A stretch of 64,000 nt of DNA, taken from the NCBI RefSeq assembly GCF_000754095.2, contig NZ_JQSG02000002.1:62001-126000 (forward strand), written 5' to 3'. A program made the translations under genes and the position numbers. A model generated the notes under the pieces. That model was not told where the DNA came from, searched no databases, and was given only the letters and a program-made list of their open reading frames with translations. The DNA is from Acidihalobacter prosperus. GTDB taxonomy: Bacteria; Pseudomonadota; Gammaproteobacteria; DSM-5130; Acidihalobacteraceae. This document shows positions 1 to 8,903 of the stretch, one piece after another; positions within the stretch are counted from its first letter, which is position 1; every line of letters starts with the position of its first letter.

Positions 1-54
1 CACGACGCCGTCGCCAACGCCTCGCACGCGTCCATCGGCAACGCACCGCACTGA
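1..54 (+). CDS. 3' end of an unidentified gene (partial)
   Basis: Frame 1 reads open from the window edge for 17 codons and stops at TGA (52-54), just upstream of the FUSC exporter gene on the same strand. The visible tail is alanine, histidine and asparagine rich and gives no family information. It may simply be a chance open frame in GC-rich DNA. Confidence 0.3.
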   Translation, partial: HDAVANASHASIGNAPH

Positions 55-118
55 AACGGCCGCCATCGGGTCCGGCGCACGGTGGCACAATAGGCGCAGG
101 TCATCGACAACGCGCCAC

Positions 119-2332
119 ATGCCCTTCCGCCCAGCCGCCATCCGCCGACACCTGGTCGCCCTGCCTCTGACCATGGGCCTGTCCGCCGCGATACGCGGCA
201 CGCTGGCGACCGGAATACCGCTGCTCGGACTGGCCGCGTTGCACCATCCCGTGCCGGCCCTGATCGCCGCGCTCGGCGCATTGCAAACCTCCATCGCCGA
301 TGTCGGCGGCCCTTATCGCGATCGCGCCATCACCCTCGGCCTCGCCTGCCTGTTGTTGCCTCTGGCTGCCTTGAGCGGGCAGTGGCTCGCGCACTGGTGG
401 TGGGCCGCCACCCTGGGCGCGGCCATGCTCGCGGTCGGCATCGGCCTGGCCCGGGCATTCGGACAGCTAGGCAGCTCGCTGGGCTTTGCCACCGGCGTGG
501 CTTTCTTGATCGGCATGGTCACGCCTGCCGCCGTCGCACCGCCGGCACTTCTCGGGGGCAGCCTGCTGTTCGGTGCCGGCTGCACCCTCGGCATCGCACT
601 GATCTTCTGGAAACTGCGACCCTACAAACGCGTCGAATACGAGGTGGCCGAATGCTTTTCGGCCACGACGGCGGTGGTCGATGCCGCCGTGCGCGCCCTG
701 CGCCGCGATACGCCGCTGACGGATGGCGGCGCACTCTCGCATGCGCATCATGACTTGCGGCTGCGGGTCGAACAGGCACGCGCCACGCTCGACCAGCTTC
801 GCCGCGACAGCGACGGCCGCAACCTCACGCTGCCGCGTCTGCTGGTGCTGATCCGCTCCGCCGCCCGCATCGGTGCCAACACCCTTGCCGCGGGCGACAC
901 CGAGACCGGTCGTCACGCCTGCGCCCTGCACGCGCAGGCAGCCCTTGTCCGTACTCTTGAGCAGCTTGCACGCATCTGCCGCGTCATCGCGCGCGATCTC
1001 GCCTTCGGGCGCGGGCAGCTGGATACCCGCCCCTACGAAACCGAACTCGGCCATCTGGCCCGCGCCCTCGAACGGTTGCGCCGCCTGCCGGACTGCCCAC
1101 CTGCATTGTGGCTCGAATTCGAGCATGCCCTTAGGGCCCTGGACCGCAACCGCGCCCATCTGCGGAACGCCGTCGAGGTGCTCGACCAGCTGTTCGGCGA
1201 CGAACATGCCGCCGGCAGCCGGCTGCTGCCGCGGCTGTACGCCCGCGAACTGCTGCGCCGCGGCCTCAACAATCTGCGCGCGAACCTCAGCCCGCGCGCA
1301 AGCCTTTTTCGCCATGCCCTGCGGCTGTCGCTGGCCGTCGCCTCGGGCACCGCGCTCTACAGCGGATTCGCGCTCCCGCACGGCATCTGGATACCCTTGA
1401 CCGTGCTGGTCGTGTTGCAACCCGACATCGGCGGCACCCGCGCACGCGCCTTCCAGCGCACGGCGGGCACCGTGGCCGGAGTCGCGCTCGCGGGCCTGCT
1501 GGTCACCCAGGTGCGTGATCCCGGCCTGATCAACCTCCTGCTGCTGGGGTTGACCTTCTTCACGCTGTTGTTCCTGCGCCGACGCTATGCGCTGGCCGTG
1601 ACCCTGCTGACGCCGCTGATCATCCTGCTGCTCGAACGCCTGGCCCCCAGCGGTCTGGCGCTGGTCTTCGAACGCGTGGCCTACACCCTGGCCGGCGCCG
1701 TGCTGGCGCTGGCCGCCGGCTACTGGCTGTGGCCGAACTGGCAACGCCGCCACCTGCCGGCGCAACTGGCAACCGCGTTGACCTCGACCGCGCGCTATGC
1801 GGCTGCGGCCCTCGATCATTTGCGCAGCGGTACCGGCGTCGACACCGTGACGATCGAATTGCGCCGGGCCGCCGAAACCGACGCCGCCAACGCCGACGCC
1901 GCCTACCAACGGATGCTGGCCGAGCCGCGTCGACAGCGGGAAAGCACACGCGCCTATCTCGCCCTGGTGAGTTACAACGAACGCCTGACGCGCCACATCA
2001 CCGACCTCGACGAATTCCTCGGTACCGGAGAGCACGCGCCGCTGCCGCCATACCTCGAGGACTGGATCGCGGCGGTACAGGACACGCTGGCGCGGGTCGC
2101 TCGCACGACGGCGGACGATGCCGCGCCGCTCGGCGATCTTGACGCGCTCGAAGCCTCTAACGCGCGCATGAGTCCGGCCATCGGTCGCTGGGATACGCTC
2201 GACCGGCAACATCCCTACCCGGTGCTGCGCCAGGCGTTGCTGGAAAAGATCGCCACCGACGTCTCCGCACTCTATGCGGCGGCGTGGCGTCTGCGCCATG
2301 GCGAAGGCCCGGATGCGCATGACAGGCTATAG
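119..2332 (+). CDS. FUSC family inner-membrane transporter (YccS/AaeB-like)
   Basis: A 737-residue membrane protein of the fusaric acid resistance/aromatic acid exporter superfamily. The layout is a duplicated one typical of YccS/YhfK: a hydrophobic block of several transmembrane helices at about residues 20-165, a long charged cytoplasmic region at about 175-400, a second hydrophobic block at about 405-540 containing LPHGIWIPLTVLVVLQPDIG, and a soluble C-terminal tail. The second block carries the FUSC_2-type motif in which W, P, T and QP are characteristic. Members of the family export aromatic or other organic acids, but the substrate here is unknown. The start at 119 has no strong ribosome binding site, and an internal ATG at residue 19 is an alternative. 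It stands apart functionally from the flagellar genes. Confidence 0.8.
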   Translation: MPFRPAAIRRHLVALPLTMGLSAAIRGTLATGIPLLGLAALHHPVPALIAALGALQTSIADVGGPYRDRAITLGLACLLLPLAALSGQWLAHWWWAATLGAAMLAVGIGLARAFGQLGSSLGFATGVAFLIGMVTPAAVAPPALLGGSLLFGAGCTLGIALIFWKLRPYKRVEYEVAECFSATTAVVDAAVRALRRDTPLTDGGALSHAHHDLRLRVEQARATLDQLRRDSDGRNLTLPRLLVLIRSAARIGANTLAAGDTETGRHACALHAQAALVRTLEQLARICRVIARDLAFGRGQLDTRPYETELGHLARALERLRRLPDCPPALWLEFEHALRALDRNRAHLRNAVEVLDQLFGDEHAAGSRLLPRLYARELLRRGLNNLRANLSPRASLFRHALRLSLAVASGTALYSGFALPHGIWIPLTVLVVLQPDIGGTRARAFQRTAGTVAGVALAGLLVTQVRDPGLINLLLLGLTFFTLLFLRRRYALAVTLLTPLIILLLERLAPSGLALVFERVAYTLAGAVLALAAGYWLWPNWQRRHLPAQLATALTSTARYAAAALDHLRSGTGVDTVTIELRRAAETDAANADAAYQRMLAEPRRQRESTRAYLALVSYNERLTRHITDLDEFLGTGEHAPLPPYLEDWIAAVQDTLARVARTTADDAAPLGDLDALEASNARMSPAIGRWDTLDRQHPYPVLRQALLEKIATDVSALYAAAWRLRHGEGPDAHDRL

Positions 2333-2389
2333 TCACCCCTCGGGCAACCCCGACATGACCCCATCCCGCCACACGCGAGCATCCAGCAC

Positions 2390-3313
2390 ATGACCCTGAC
2401 CGAGCTTCGCTATGTCGTCGCGCTGGCCCGCGAACGCCATTTCGGGCGCGCGGCCGCCACCTGCTACGTCAGTCAGCCGACGCTGAGCGTGGCCGTCAAG
2501 AAACTTGAGGACGAGCTCGGCACCGCACTGTTCGAACGGGGAGGCGCCGAGGTCACGCCCACACTGCTCGGCGAACAGGTGGTCGTCTACGCGCAGGCCA
2601 TCCTCGAACAGGTCGAAGGCATCCGCAATCTCGCCCGAGGACATGCCGACCCCCTGCAGGGCGTGCTGAGGCTCGGCGCCATCTACACCGTCGGCCCTTA
2701 TCTGCTGCCCCAGCTCATCCCCAATCTGCACGAAACCGCTCCGCAGATGCCGTTGATGATCGAAGAGGGCTTCACCGCGGACCTGCGCCGGCGACTCAAG
2801 CAGAACGACCTCGACGCCATCATTGTTTCCCTGCCCTTCGAGGAGCCCGGCGTGACGGTCCGGCCGCTGTACGAGGAACCCTTCGTCGCGCTGCTGCCTT
2901 CGGCACACCCGCTGAGCGGCCAGCCGGCACTGCCGCTGGAGTCGCTCGCGGGTGAGGATTTACTGCTGCTGGGGCCGGGGCATTGTCTGCGCGACCAGAT
3001 CCTGCAGGCCTGCCCGGCCTGCGCCGCCGCCGAAGGCAGCGCCCAGGGCGCGGACGCGCCGCTTGCGGGCAGCTCGCTGGAAACCTTGCGCCACATGGTG
3101 GCCTCGGGCCTCGGCGTTACCATCCTCCCATGTACGGCGGCCGGCGCCGAACGCTATGCCGACCGGCTGATCGCCGTGCGCCGTCTGGCCGAGCCGGTGC
3201 CCCATCGCCGCGTGGCGCTGGCCTGGCGCAACGGCTTTCCGCGGCCCGAGGCCATCGAGGTGCTGGCGCGCGCGATCCTCGACGCCCCGATGAGCTGCGT
3301 GGAACCCTGCTGA
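2390..3313 (+). CDS. oxyR: OxyR hydrogen peroxide-sensing LysR-type regulator
   Basis: A 307-residue LysR-family regulator. Residues 1-60 are the winged helix-turn-helix (MTLTELRYVVALARERHFGR, then SQPTLSVAVKKLEDELG). The remainder is the periplasmic-binding-protein-like sensor domain. The redox switch is intact: GHCLRDQ followed eight residues later by a second cysteine reproduces the C199/C208 pair of E. coli OxyR. Oxidation of that pair to a disulfide activates transcription of peroxide defence genes. It is convergent with the hybrid peroxiredoxin gene next door, and a candidate OxyR operator lies upstream of that gene. Length and domain content are normal for OxyR. Confidence 0.92.
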   Translation: MTLTELRYVVALARERHFGRAAATCYVSQPTLSVAVKKLEDELGTALFERGGAEVTPTLLGEQVVVYAQAILEQVEGIRNLARGHADPLQGVLRLGAIYTVGPYLLPQLIPNLHETAPQMPLMIEEGFTADLRRRLKQNDLDAIIVSLPFEEPGVTVRPLYEEPFVALLPSAHPLSGQPALPLESLAGEDLLLLGPGHCLRDQILQACPACAAAEGSAQGADAPLAGSSLETLRHMVASGLGVTILPCTAAGAERYADRLIAVRRLAEPVPHRRVALAWRNGFPRPEAIEVLARAILDAPMSCVEPC

Positions 3314-3318
3314 AACAA

Positions 3319-3345
3319 GCGGCCGGACCGCATCGGTCCGGCCGC
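3319..3345. terminator. bidirectional hairpin between oxyR and the peroxiredoxin gene
   Basis: A perfect 11-bp stem (GCGGCCGGACC / GGTCCGGCCGC) with a 5-base loop fills the 35-bp gap between two convergent stop codons. The T content after the stem is modest on both strands, but position and strength fit a shared terminator. Confidence 0.75.
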
Positions 3346-3348
3346 ATC

Positions 3349-4098
3349 TTATGCCGCTTGCGCCCCGCGCGCCGCAATCCAGCCGGCTAACGCCTCGGAA
3401 TCGCCGAGATACGCGCCGTTTACGAATATCTGCGGCACCGTGTCGCGGCCCGTGGCCGCACGCACGCCGCGAACGCCGATGCCCTCGCCTACCCGAATCT
3501 CCTCGTACGGCACACCGTACTCGGACAGCAAGCCTTTCGCGCGCAGGCAGTAGGGGCAGCCCGGTCGAGTGAACACCAGGACGTCGTCCGGCTTGCGCGC
3601 CGAAGGGTCGAGATAGGCGAGCAGCGTATCGGCATCCGAAACCTCGAAGGGATCGCCCTCGACCGCCGGTTCGACGAACATCTTTTCGATCAAGCCGTCG
3701 CGCACCAGCATCGAATACCGCCATGAGCGGCGACCGAAGCCGAGCGAACGCTTGTCGACCATCATGCCCATGGCCTCGGTGAATTCGCCGTTGCCGTCCG
3801 GCAAAAAGGTCAGCGCGTGCGCCGCCTGATCCTCGCGCCATTGATTCATGACGAAGGCATCGTTGACCGATATGCATACGATCTCGTCGATGCCGCAGGC
3901 GCGGAACACCGGTGCCAGCTCGTCATAGCGCGGCACATGGCTCGACGAGCACGTGGGCGTGAAGGCGCCCGGCAGCGAAAACACCACGACATCGCGGCCG
4001 GCGAAGATATCACGGCTGTTCACGTCCACCCATTCGTTGTCGCGTCGCGTCTTGAATACCACCTCGGGGACACGCTGCCCCTCTCGATTCTCGAACAT
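3349..4098 (-). CDS. hybrid peroxiredoxin-glutaredoxin (hyPrx5-type)
   Basis: A 249-residue fusion. The N-terminal ~165 residues are a Prx5-type peroxiredoxin with the peroxidatic cysteine in [16 protein letters not shown]. The C-terminal ~80 residues are a glutaredoxin with a CPYC active site ([12 protein letters not shown]). Such fusions reduce hydrogen peroxide and alkyl hydroperoxides using glutathione, the glutaredoxin module recycling the peroxidase module. The start at 4098 is chosen because AGGGAGGT lies just upstream, whereas an in-frame ATG 54 bases earlier has none. It is convergent with oxyR and lies downstream of an OxyR-like operator, so peroxide induction is likely. Haemophilus and Chromatium proteins of this type are the known relatives. 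Confidence 0.92.
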   Translation of the reverse strand: MFENREGQRVPEVVFKTRRDNEWVDVNSRDIFAGRDVVVFSLPGAFTPTCSSSHVPRYDELAPVFRACGIDEIVCISVNDAFVMNQWREDQAAHALTFLPDGNGEFTEAMGMMVDKRSLGFGRRSWRYSMLVRDGLIEKMFVEPAVEGDPFEVSDADTLLAYLDPSARKPDDVLVFTRPGCPYCLRAKGLLSEYGVPYEEIRVGEGIGVRGVRAATGRDTVPQIFVNGAYLGDSEALAGWIAARGAQAA

Positions 4099-4158
4099 AT
4101 GACCTCCCTGAATCCGGTTTGGGGTCGGGGCGCATGCCCATGCATAGCCCACGACGAC

Positions 4159-4225
4159 AGGATACGAAAGGCGGATAAATTAACAAAATGGATTGTTTTT
4201 ATTTTAGTGATAGCGAATTACTATC
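4159..4225 (-). promoter_or_regulatory. promoter with OxyR-like operator for the hybrid peroxiredoxin
   Basis: Reading the minus strand, a perfect dyad GATAG-N7-CTATC (4209-4225) contains the OxyR core ATAG-N7-CTAT. At the expected 7-base spacing lies a second, weaker dyad (ATGG and TTAT on the plus strand at 4188-4202). Immediately downstream are a -35-like TTGTTA (4181-4186) and a -10-like TATCCT (4159-4164), 16 bases apart. The activator site therefore abuts the -35, as in OxyR-activated promoters. The dyad overlaps the stop codon of the upstream radical SAM gene. Binding is inferred from pattern only. Confidence 0.5.
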
Positions 4226-5330
4226 AATGATCGTCCGACGAGAACAGGTCGAACTGGTCGCCCGCGCGCGCCGGTACTCGGAAGCGGCTGCAGTCCAATG
4301 GCGGCAGGCCTCGATCCAGGCCCTCGCGTCGAGCGGCCACGCGAAAACGCTGCGCCACCAGTTCGGCATAGGCCCCCCGCCCCCGCATGCGCACGCCGAA
4401 ATCGGCGGCATACTCGCGTCCGCCGTGCATTTGTCGCAGCAGGCTGAATACGTGCGCCGCGCGCCCCGGCACGTGCGTCTCCAGCCATTCCGCAAACAGG
4501 GGCTTGACCTCGCCCGGCAGTCGCAGCATCACGTAGCCGGCAGCGCTGGCACCCGCCTCGCGGGCCCGCGCCAGCACACGTTCCAGCTCGTGATCGTTGA
4601 GCGCAGGGATCACCGGCGCGAACAACACCCCGCAGGGCACACCGGCCTCGCTCAACCGCGCCAGCGTCTCCAGGCGTCTGAGCGGCGTCGCGGCGCGCGG
4701 CTCCAGCGCACGCGCCAACGCAGGGTCGAGGGTGGTGATCGACAGAAATACCTGCGCGAGGCCCTCGGCCGCCATCGCCGACAGCAGGTCGAGATCGCGT
4801 TCGACGAGTGCGGACTTGGTGACGATCGACACCGGGTGGCGATATGCCCGAAGCACTTCGATGAGTCTGCGCGTCAGTCCGCTACGACGCTCCACCGGCT
4901 GGTAGGCATCGGTGTTGATGCCCAGGGCGATCGGCGCGCACGCATAGCGTGGCGCGCGCAGCTCCTCGGCAAGACGCGCCGGCGCATCCGGCTTGTGAAA
5001 CAAACGGGTTTCGAAATCAAGGCCCGGCGACAGCCCCAGATAAGCGTGCGAAGGTCGCGCAAAGCAGTAGCTGCACCCATGCTCGCAGCCGCGGTAGGGA
5101 TTGACCGAGCGATCGAAGGCCACGTCGGGAGAATCGTTGTAGGCGATCACGCTACGCGCCGTGTCGATACCCAGGGTGGTACGCAGCGGCGGCGGCACCT
5201 CGTCGTCGCCTGGCCAGTCGTCCGCGACCCGCTCGTGGCGATGGGACTCGTATCGACCATCGGGATTGGAAACGGCACCCCGGCCCTTGCGCGGTCCCGC
5301 CAGAATGTCGCAGTCTCGACGTTCGCTCAT
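4224..5330 (-). CDS. PA0069-family radical SAM protein
   Basis: A 368-residue protein with the radical SAM cluster motif CEHGCSYC (CxxxCxxC, binding a [4Fe-4S] cluster and S-adenosylmethionine), followed by FARPSHAYLGLSPGLDFE. This matches the PA0069/SplB-like radical SAM family. The reaction of this family is not established. The first ~45 residues are charged, and an RSVIAYNDSPDVAFDRSVNPYRGC stretch leads into the cluster. The start at 5330 (MSERRDCDIL) has AGGA eight bases upstream; a longer frame reaching 5483 has a cysteine- and arginine-rich leader that looks non-coding. It is divergent from the hydrolase gene at 5435. Confidence 0.85.
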   Translation of the reverse strand: MSERRDCDILAGPRKGRGAVSNPDGRYESHRHERVADDWPGDDEVPPPLRTTLGIDTARSVIAYNDSPDVAFDRSVNPYRGCEHGCSYCFARPSHAYLGLSPGLDFETRLFHKPDAPARLAEELRAPRYACAPIALGINTDAYQPVERRSGLTRRLIEVLRAYRHPVSIVTKSALVERDLDLLSAMAAEGLAQVFLSITTLDPALARALEPRAATPLRRLETLARLSEAGVPCGVLFAPVIPALNDHELERVLARAREAGASAAGYVMLRLPGEVKPLFAEWLETHVPGRAAHVFSLLRQMHGGREYAADFGVRMRGRGAYAELVAQRFRVAARREGLDRGLPPLDCSRFRVPARAGDQFDLFSSDDH

Positions 5331-5434
5331 CGACAGCGTCCTGTCTCTCGCATAGGCACCCCGCAAAACCTGAATTGTTCGGCATGTGCGGCGTCTATAC
5401 AAGCGACCGCCCACCCCGCCACAAGGAGGATCAC

Positions 5435-6130
5435 ATGACCCGTGACGCCGGCTATCGGCTCCACACCCTCGCCCTCGGCCCAATGGAAAATTTCATCTAT
5501 CTGATTCATGACCAGGCCAGCGGCCGCGCCGCCGTGGTCGATCCCGCATGGGATGTGCCAGCCATACGGGCATGTGCCGAGGCCGAAGGCATGCGCATCA
5601 CGGACATCCTGCTGACCCACAGCCATCACGATCACATCAACGGCGTCGATGAACTGCTGCGTGAACACGACGCCGAGATACACCTGCTCAAGCCGGAAGC
5701 CGCATTCTGGGGCCATCCCCTTGCCCGCCCGAACCTGCATCACGGCGGCGACAGCTTCCAACTCGGCGACACCCGTATCGAGGTGCTGCACACCCCCGGA
5801 CACACGCCCGGCTCGGCCTGCTACCGCCTGGGCGAGGACCTGATCACCGGCGACACCCTGTTCGTGTTCGGCTGCGGACGCTGCGATATGAAGGGAGGCG
5901 ACCCGGAAGCCATGTTTCACACCCTGCGCCACCTGCGCGAAGCGCTGCCGTCGAACACCCGCATCCGACCTGGCCACGACTATGCAGAGAAATCCACCAC
6001 CACACTGGAGGAACAGGCACGCTGCAACCCCTTCATGCATTTCACCGACGTGGATCGCTTCGTCCACTACCGCCAACACGAGCACGACCGCATCCGCAGT
6101 ACGCCTTACCCGCCGGAATGCCGCGATTGA
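5435..6130 (+). CDS. MBL-fold hydrolase, glyoxalase II-like
   Basis: A 231-residue metallo-beta-lactamase-fold enzyme. The metal-binding motif THSHHDHINGVDELL (HxHxDH) is near residue 60, followed by HTPGHTPGSACY, GDTLFVFGCGRCD and RPGHDY. The GDTLF-GCGR signature is characteristic of hydroxyacylglutathione hydrolases. The C-terminal helical region is shorter than in GloB, so glutathione thioesterase activity is likely but not certain; other glyoxalase II-type subfamilies are possible. An AAGGAGG ribosome site 7 bases before the ATG at 5435 fixes the start and excludes the frame beginning at 5375. Confidence 0.85.
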   Translation: MTRDAGYRLHTLALGPMENFIYLIHDQASGRAAVVDPAWDVPAIRACAEAEGMRITDILLTHSHHDHINGVDELLREHDAEIHLLKPEAAFWGHPLARPNLHHGGDSFQLGDTRIEVLHTPGHTPGSACYRLGEDLITGDTLFVFGCGRCDMKGGDPEAMFHTLRHLREALPSNTRIRPGHDYAEKSTTTLEEQARCNPFMHFTDVDRFVHYRQHEHDRIRSTPYPPECRD

Positions 6131-6261
6131 TGTCGACATATTGACACACGACAACTATGGTATGGATATCCACGTCAATCGACTGACAAACTTATTGCCG
6201 AAACACACAAAAACGCCACAAGCACATGATTTATATGGCAAGAGATCACGAACATCACTTA

Positions 6262-6277
6262 TGGCACAGAATTCGCA
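6262..6277 (+). promoter_or_regulatory. sigma-54 promoter motif for the diguanylate cyclase
   Basis: TGGCACAGAATTCGCA matches the RpoN consensus TGGCAC-N5-TTGCW with the exact GG-N10-GC spacing; the only core mismatch is TCGC for TTGC. It lies in a 180-bp AT-richer gap and would start transcription about 23 bases before the ATG at 6311. Confidence 0.6.
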
Positions 6278-6310
6278 TAACTAATCGCAAACTCATGCGA
6301 TCCCGAGACC

Positions 6311-7207
6311 ATGGCGATATTCCGATTCCCAAGAGCACAAGGCCAGGCTGCGCACTCCACGGGAGGCGACACGCCCTCGCCCGGCGTTTTCGATGCCTTG
6401 CTACGGCTGCAGGCGACACTGGACATAGAGGAACTTCTGGCCCACTTCACCTCGCTGATCTCCGGCGAGCTGGCCATTGACGGATATAGCTACACGGGGC
6501 CGCAGGACTCGGCAATTCGTTGCCAGTCCGGACACACCAACCGGCACGCGCTTGCCTACCAGTTGGTCGTGGATGCGGAACAGCTCGGCGAACTGCTGGT
6601 CTACAGGGCCCGTCCTTTCACCGAGCACGAGAGCATGGGCCTCGAAGACATGCTTTGCCTGCTGGTCTACCCGCTGCGCAATGCGCTCCGCTACCAGGAA
6701 GCGCTGCGTACGTCGTTCACCGACCCGCTGACGGGGCTGGGCAACCGCTCCAACATGTATCCCCAGATCCAGCGCGAAATCAGCCTGAGCCATCGCGAAT
6801 CCCGGCAGGCGAGCCTGCTGATGATCGATATCGACCACTTCAAGTGCATCAACGACAGCCACGGCCACCAGAGCGGCGATCAGGTCATCATCTGTATCGC
6901 GAACATCATCCGCAGCACCGTGCGCGACTTCGACCTGGTATTCCGCTATGGCGGCGAGGAATTCGCGGTCCTGCTGGTCAACACGGATGCCACGAGGGCA
7001 GGCCATGTGGCGGAACGGTTACGCCACAATGTGGATCAGCACAGCTGCCGCATGAGCGACGGGCGCGACATATCGCCTACGATCAGCATCGGTCTGAGCG
7101 CGCTGCACGACCACGACACCCCCCAGTCCCTCATCGAGAGGGCCGACCGTGCGCTGTATCGGGCCAAGGCAGACGGACGCAATTGCGTGAGGGAATACGT
7201 TTCGTGA
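6311..7207 (+). CDS. diguanylate cyclase (GAF-like + GGDEF)
   Basis: A 298-residue cytoplasmic protein that makes c-di-GMP from two GTP. The C-terminal ~165 residues are a complete GGDEF domain: DPLTGLGNRSNM, MIDIDHFKCINDSHGHQSGD and the active-site signature RYGGEEF. An RxxD inhibitory site (RDFD) sits exactly five residues before GGEEF, so product feedback inhibition is expected. The N-terminal ~130 residues resemble a small GAF-type sensor and have no membrane segments. The start lacks a strong ribosome site. Its sigma-54 motif and its position directly before a PilZ flagellar brake and cheR suggest it acts on motility. Confidence 0.9.
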   Translation: MAIFRFPRAQGQAAHSTGGDTPSPGVFDALLRLQATLDIEELLAHFTSLISGELAIDGYSYTGPQDSAIRCQSGHTNRHALAYQLVVDAEQLGELLVYRARPFTEHESMGLEDMLCLLVYPLRNALRYQEALRTSFTDPLTGLGNRSNMYPQIQREISLSHRESRQASLLMIDIDHFKCINDSHGHQSGDQVIICIANIIRSTVRDFDLVFRYGGEEFAVLLVNTDATRAGHVAERLRHNVDQHSCRMSDGRDISPTISIGLSALHDHDTPQSLIERADRALYRAKADGRNCVREYVS

Positions 7208-7247
7208 TGGCCGGACCCACCCGCCCATGATTTTCGGCTAAGATGGC

Positions 7248-8030
7248 GTGAACGCGTTTCCAGAATGCACACTTATGCGCACAGCCAAGCTCGAGCCTTC
7301 GTTGTTCGAAAATCACTACGAAATCATCACCCATCCGCCGCGCATCTCACGCCTGTTGCGGGAGATTCACGAGGATCGCGCGATGGTAACCCTCATACCC
7401 GACGAGGGTGAGCAGGCCTTCAGCACGGCCATACTCGAAGATAGCGAAGGCAGTGGCAGCGGCCTTTTCATGCTTGATGAATTTGTACCACGCGAAGGCA
7501 ACGATAGTATCATGCCGAACACCAGGATCTGGCTGCTCGGGCAGCTCAAGGGCGTCAAGTTCGCCTTCGAATCCGAGATACTCGAATCCGGAAGCGAGAA
7601 CGGCATCCCCTTCCATCGCGCGCGCCTGCCGAAAGCGATCCGCTACGAACAGCGCCGCACCAGCTATCGGGTGAATGTCGCGCTCGGCATCAAAGCCAGC
7701 GTGCGCCTCGGTTCGCCCGAAGCCGTCAACCCTCTGGCCGGGCAACTGCGCGACCTCTCGGTGGGCGGCGTATCCGCGATATTGCCGGCCCTCATCCGAC
7801 AGGGCATTCAACCCGGCACGGTCGTGCCGCAATGCGAAGTCGAGCTGCCCGGCGAAGGCACTATCGTGGCCGACACCGAGATCCGCCACGTGCGCGCCTC
7901 TGCCGACAACAGTAATACCCAGGTGGGACTCGCGTTCCGCAACCTGACTGCGGACGCCCAGCGCCAAGTGCAACGCAGCGTCAGCTATCTTGAACGGGAG
8001 CAGTTGCGCAAGCAGTTCGACAATGACTGA
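7248..8030 (+). CDS. ycgR: YcgR/FlgZ-like flagellar brake, PilZ domain c-di-GMP receptor
   Basis: About 260 residues in the YcgR layout. An N-terminal PilZN-type beta domain (about residues 15-125) is followed by a C-terminal PilZ domain. The c-di-GMP binding motifs are both present: an arginine cluster RYEQRRTSYRV (RxxxR) and DLSVGGVS (the [D/N]xSxxG motif). When loaded with c-di-GMP, YcgR-type proteins bind the motor and slow rotation. In Pseudomonas the equivalent FlgZ gene also neighbours the flgAMN/cheVR genes. The start is a GTG at 7248 or an ATG at 7275; neither has a clear ribosome site. Confidence 0.88.
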   Translation: MNAFPECTLMRTAKLEPSLFENHYEIITHPPRISRLLREIHEDRAMVTLIPDEGEQAFSTAILEDSEGSGSGLFMLDEFVPREGNDSIMPNTRIWLLGQLKGVKFAFESEILESGSENGIPFHRARLPKAIRYEQRRTSYRVNVALGIKASVRLGSPEAVNPLAGQLRDLSVGGVSAILPALIRQGIQPGTVVPQCEVELPGEGTIVADTEIRHVRASADNSNTQVGLAFRNLTADAQRQVQRSVSYLEREQLRKQFDND

Positions 8031-8068
8031 TCTCGACCGTATACGACGGCACAGGGGAAGCTGCGGAC

Positions 8069-8890
8069 ATGGCTGAGGAGAAGCTGGGGCAGGCCGAGTA
8101 CGATACCTTCCGCAAATTCCTCTCGGACGCCTGCGGCATCGTCCTCGGCGACAACAAGCACTACCTCGTGGTCAGCCGTCTCAACCGCATGGCACGCGAG
8201 GCTGGCCTGCCTTCCATCAGCGCGTTGCTGGCACGGCTGCCGCATGACCGCGAGCTTGCCCGGCAAGCCGTCGAGGCCATGACGACGAACGAAACCTCCT
8301 GGTTTCGCGATCAGCACCCATACAACAGCCTGCGCGATCAGATTCTGCCGGAACTCGCGCGCAAGGGCAGCCCGATCCGCATCTGGTCGGCCGCCTGCTC
8401 CTCGGGGCAGGAACCCTATTCGCTAAGCATGACGGTCGACGAAAGCCTGCGCACGCACCCTGGCCTGCCATTGTCCAACGTCCAGATCATCGCAACGGAC
8501 GTTTCCAAGCAGATACTCGATGAAGCGAAGGTCGGCAGCTACGACAGCTTCAGCATGATGCGGGGGTTGACGGACGACCAGCGACAACGTTACTTCGTGA
8601 ACAAGGGCGAACGCTGGGAAATCGCCCCGAAGGTTCGCGCACGTGTCAGTTTCCGCGAATACAACCTGATGCAAAGCTACGCGACGCTGGGGCGATTCGA
8701 CGTGATTTTCTGCCGCAATGTATTGATCTATTTCTCCGCGACCGCGAAGGAAGACATCCTGAGAAGACTGGGGCAAGCCCTGAACCCTGGCGGATACCTG
8801 TTCCTTGGCGCCGCAGAAACCGCGAGCAGTGCAAGCGACCTGCTTGAACTCGTGCGTTTCAGCCCGGGAAGCGCGTACCGGCGTCGCTGA
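8069..8890 (+). CDS. cheR: chemotaxis protein methyltransferase CheR
   Basis: A 273-residue CheR. An all-helical N-terminal domain (about residues 1-75) is followed by an S-adenosylmethionine-dependent methyltransferase domain containing TNETSWFRDQHPYNSL, SAACSSGQEPYSLSM (the SAM-binding loop) and FDVIFCRNVLIYF. It methylates glutamates on chemoreceptors for adaptation and is the partner of CheB (19051-20109). AGGGGA lies about 10 bases before the ATG. The gene ends 13 bases from the convergent end of flgN. Confidence 0.95.
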   Translation: MAEEKLGQAEYDTFRKFLSDACGIVLGDNKHYLVVSRLNRMAREAGLPSISALLARLPHDRELARQAVEAMTTNETSWFRDQHPYNSLRDQILPELARKGSPIRIWSAACSSGQEPYSLSMTVDESLRTHPGLPLSNVQIIATDVSKQILDEAKVGSYDSFSMMRGLTDDQRQRYFVNKGERWEIAPKVRARVSFREYNLMQSYATLGRFDVIFCRNVLIYFSATAKEDILRRLGQALNPGGYLFLGAAETASSASDLLELVRFSPGSAYRRR

Positions 8891-8903
8891 GCGGCGCCGC
8901 GCC

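Noticed and set aside
467-2320. 617-codon open frame antisense to the FUSC transporter gene
   Set aside because: Its product is Gln/Arg/Gly-rich with no recognisable domain, and the opposite strand encodes a clear membrane protein. Long antisense frames are expected at this GC content; the same applies to the 563-codon frame opposite flhA and the 624-codon frame opposite flgK.
6226-6480. 84-codon frame overlapping the start of the diguanylate cyclase
   Set aside because: It runs through the promoter region and then out of frame across the conserved cyclase coding sequence, and has no family resemblance.
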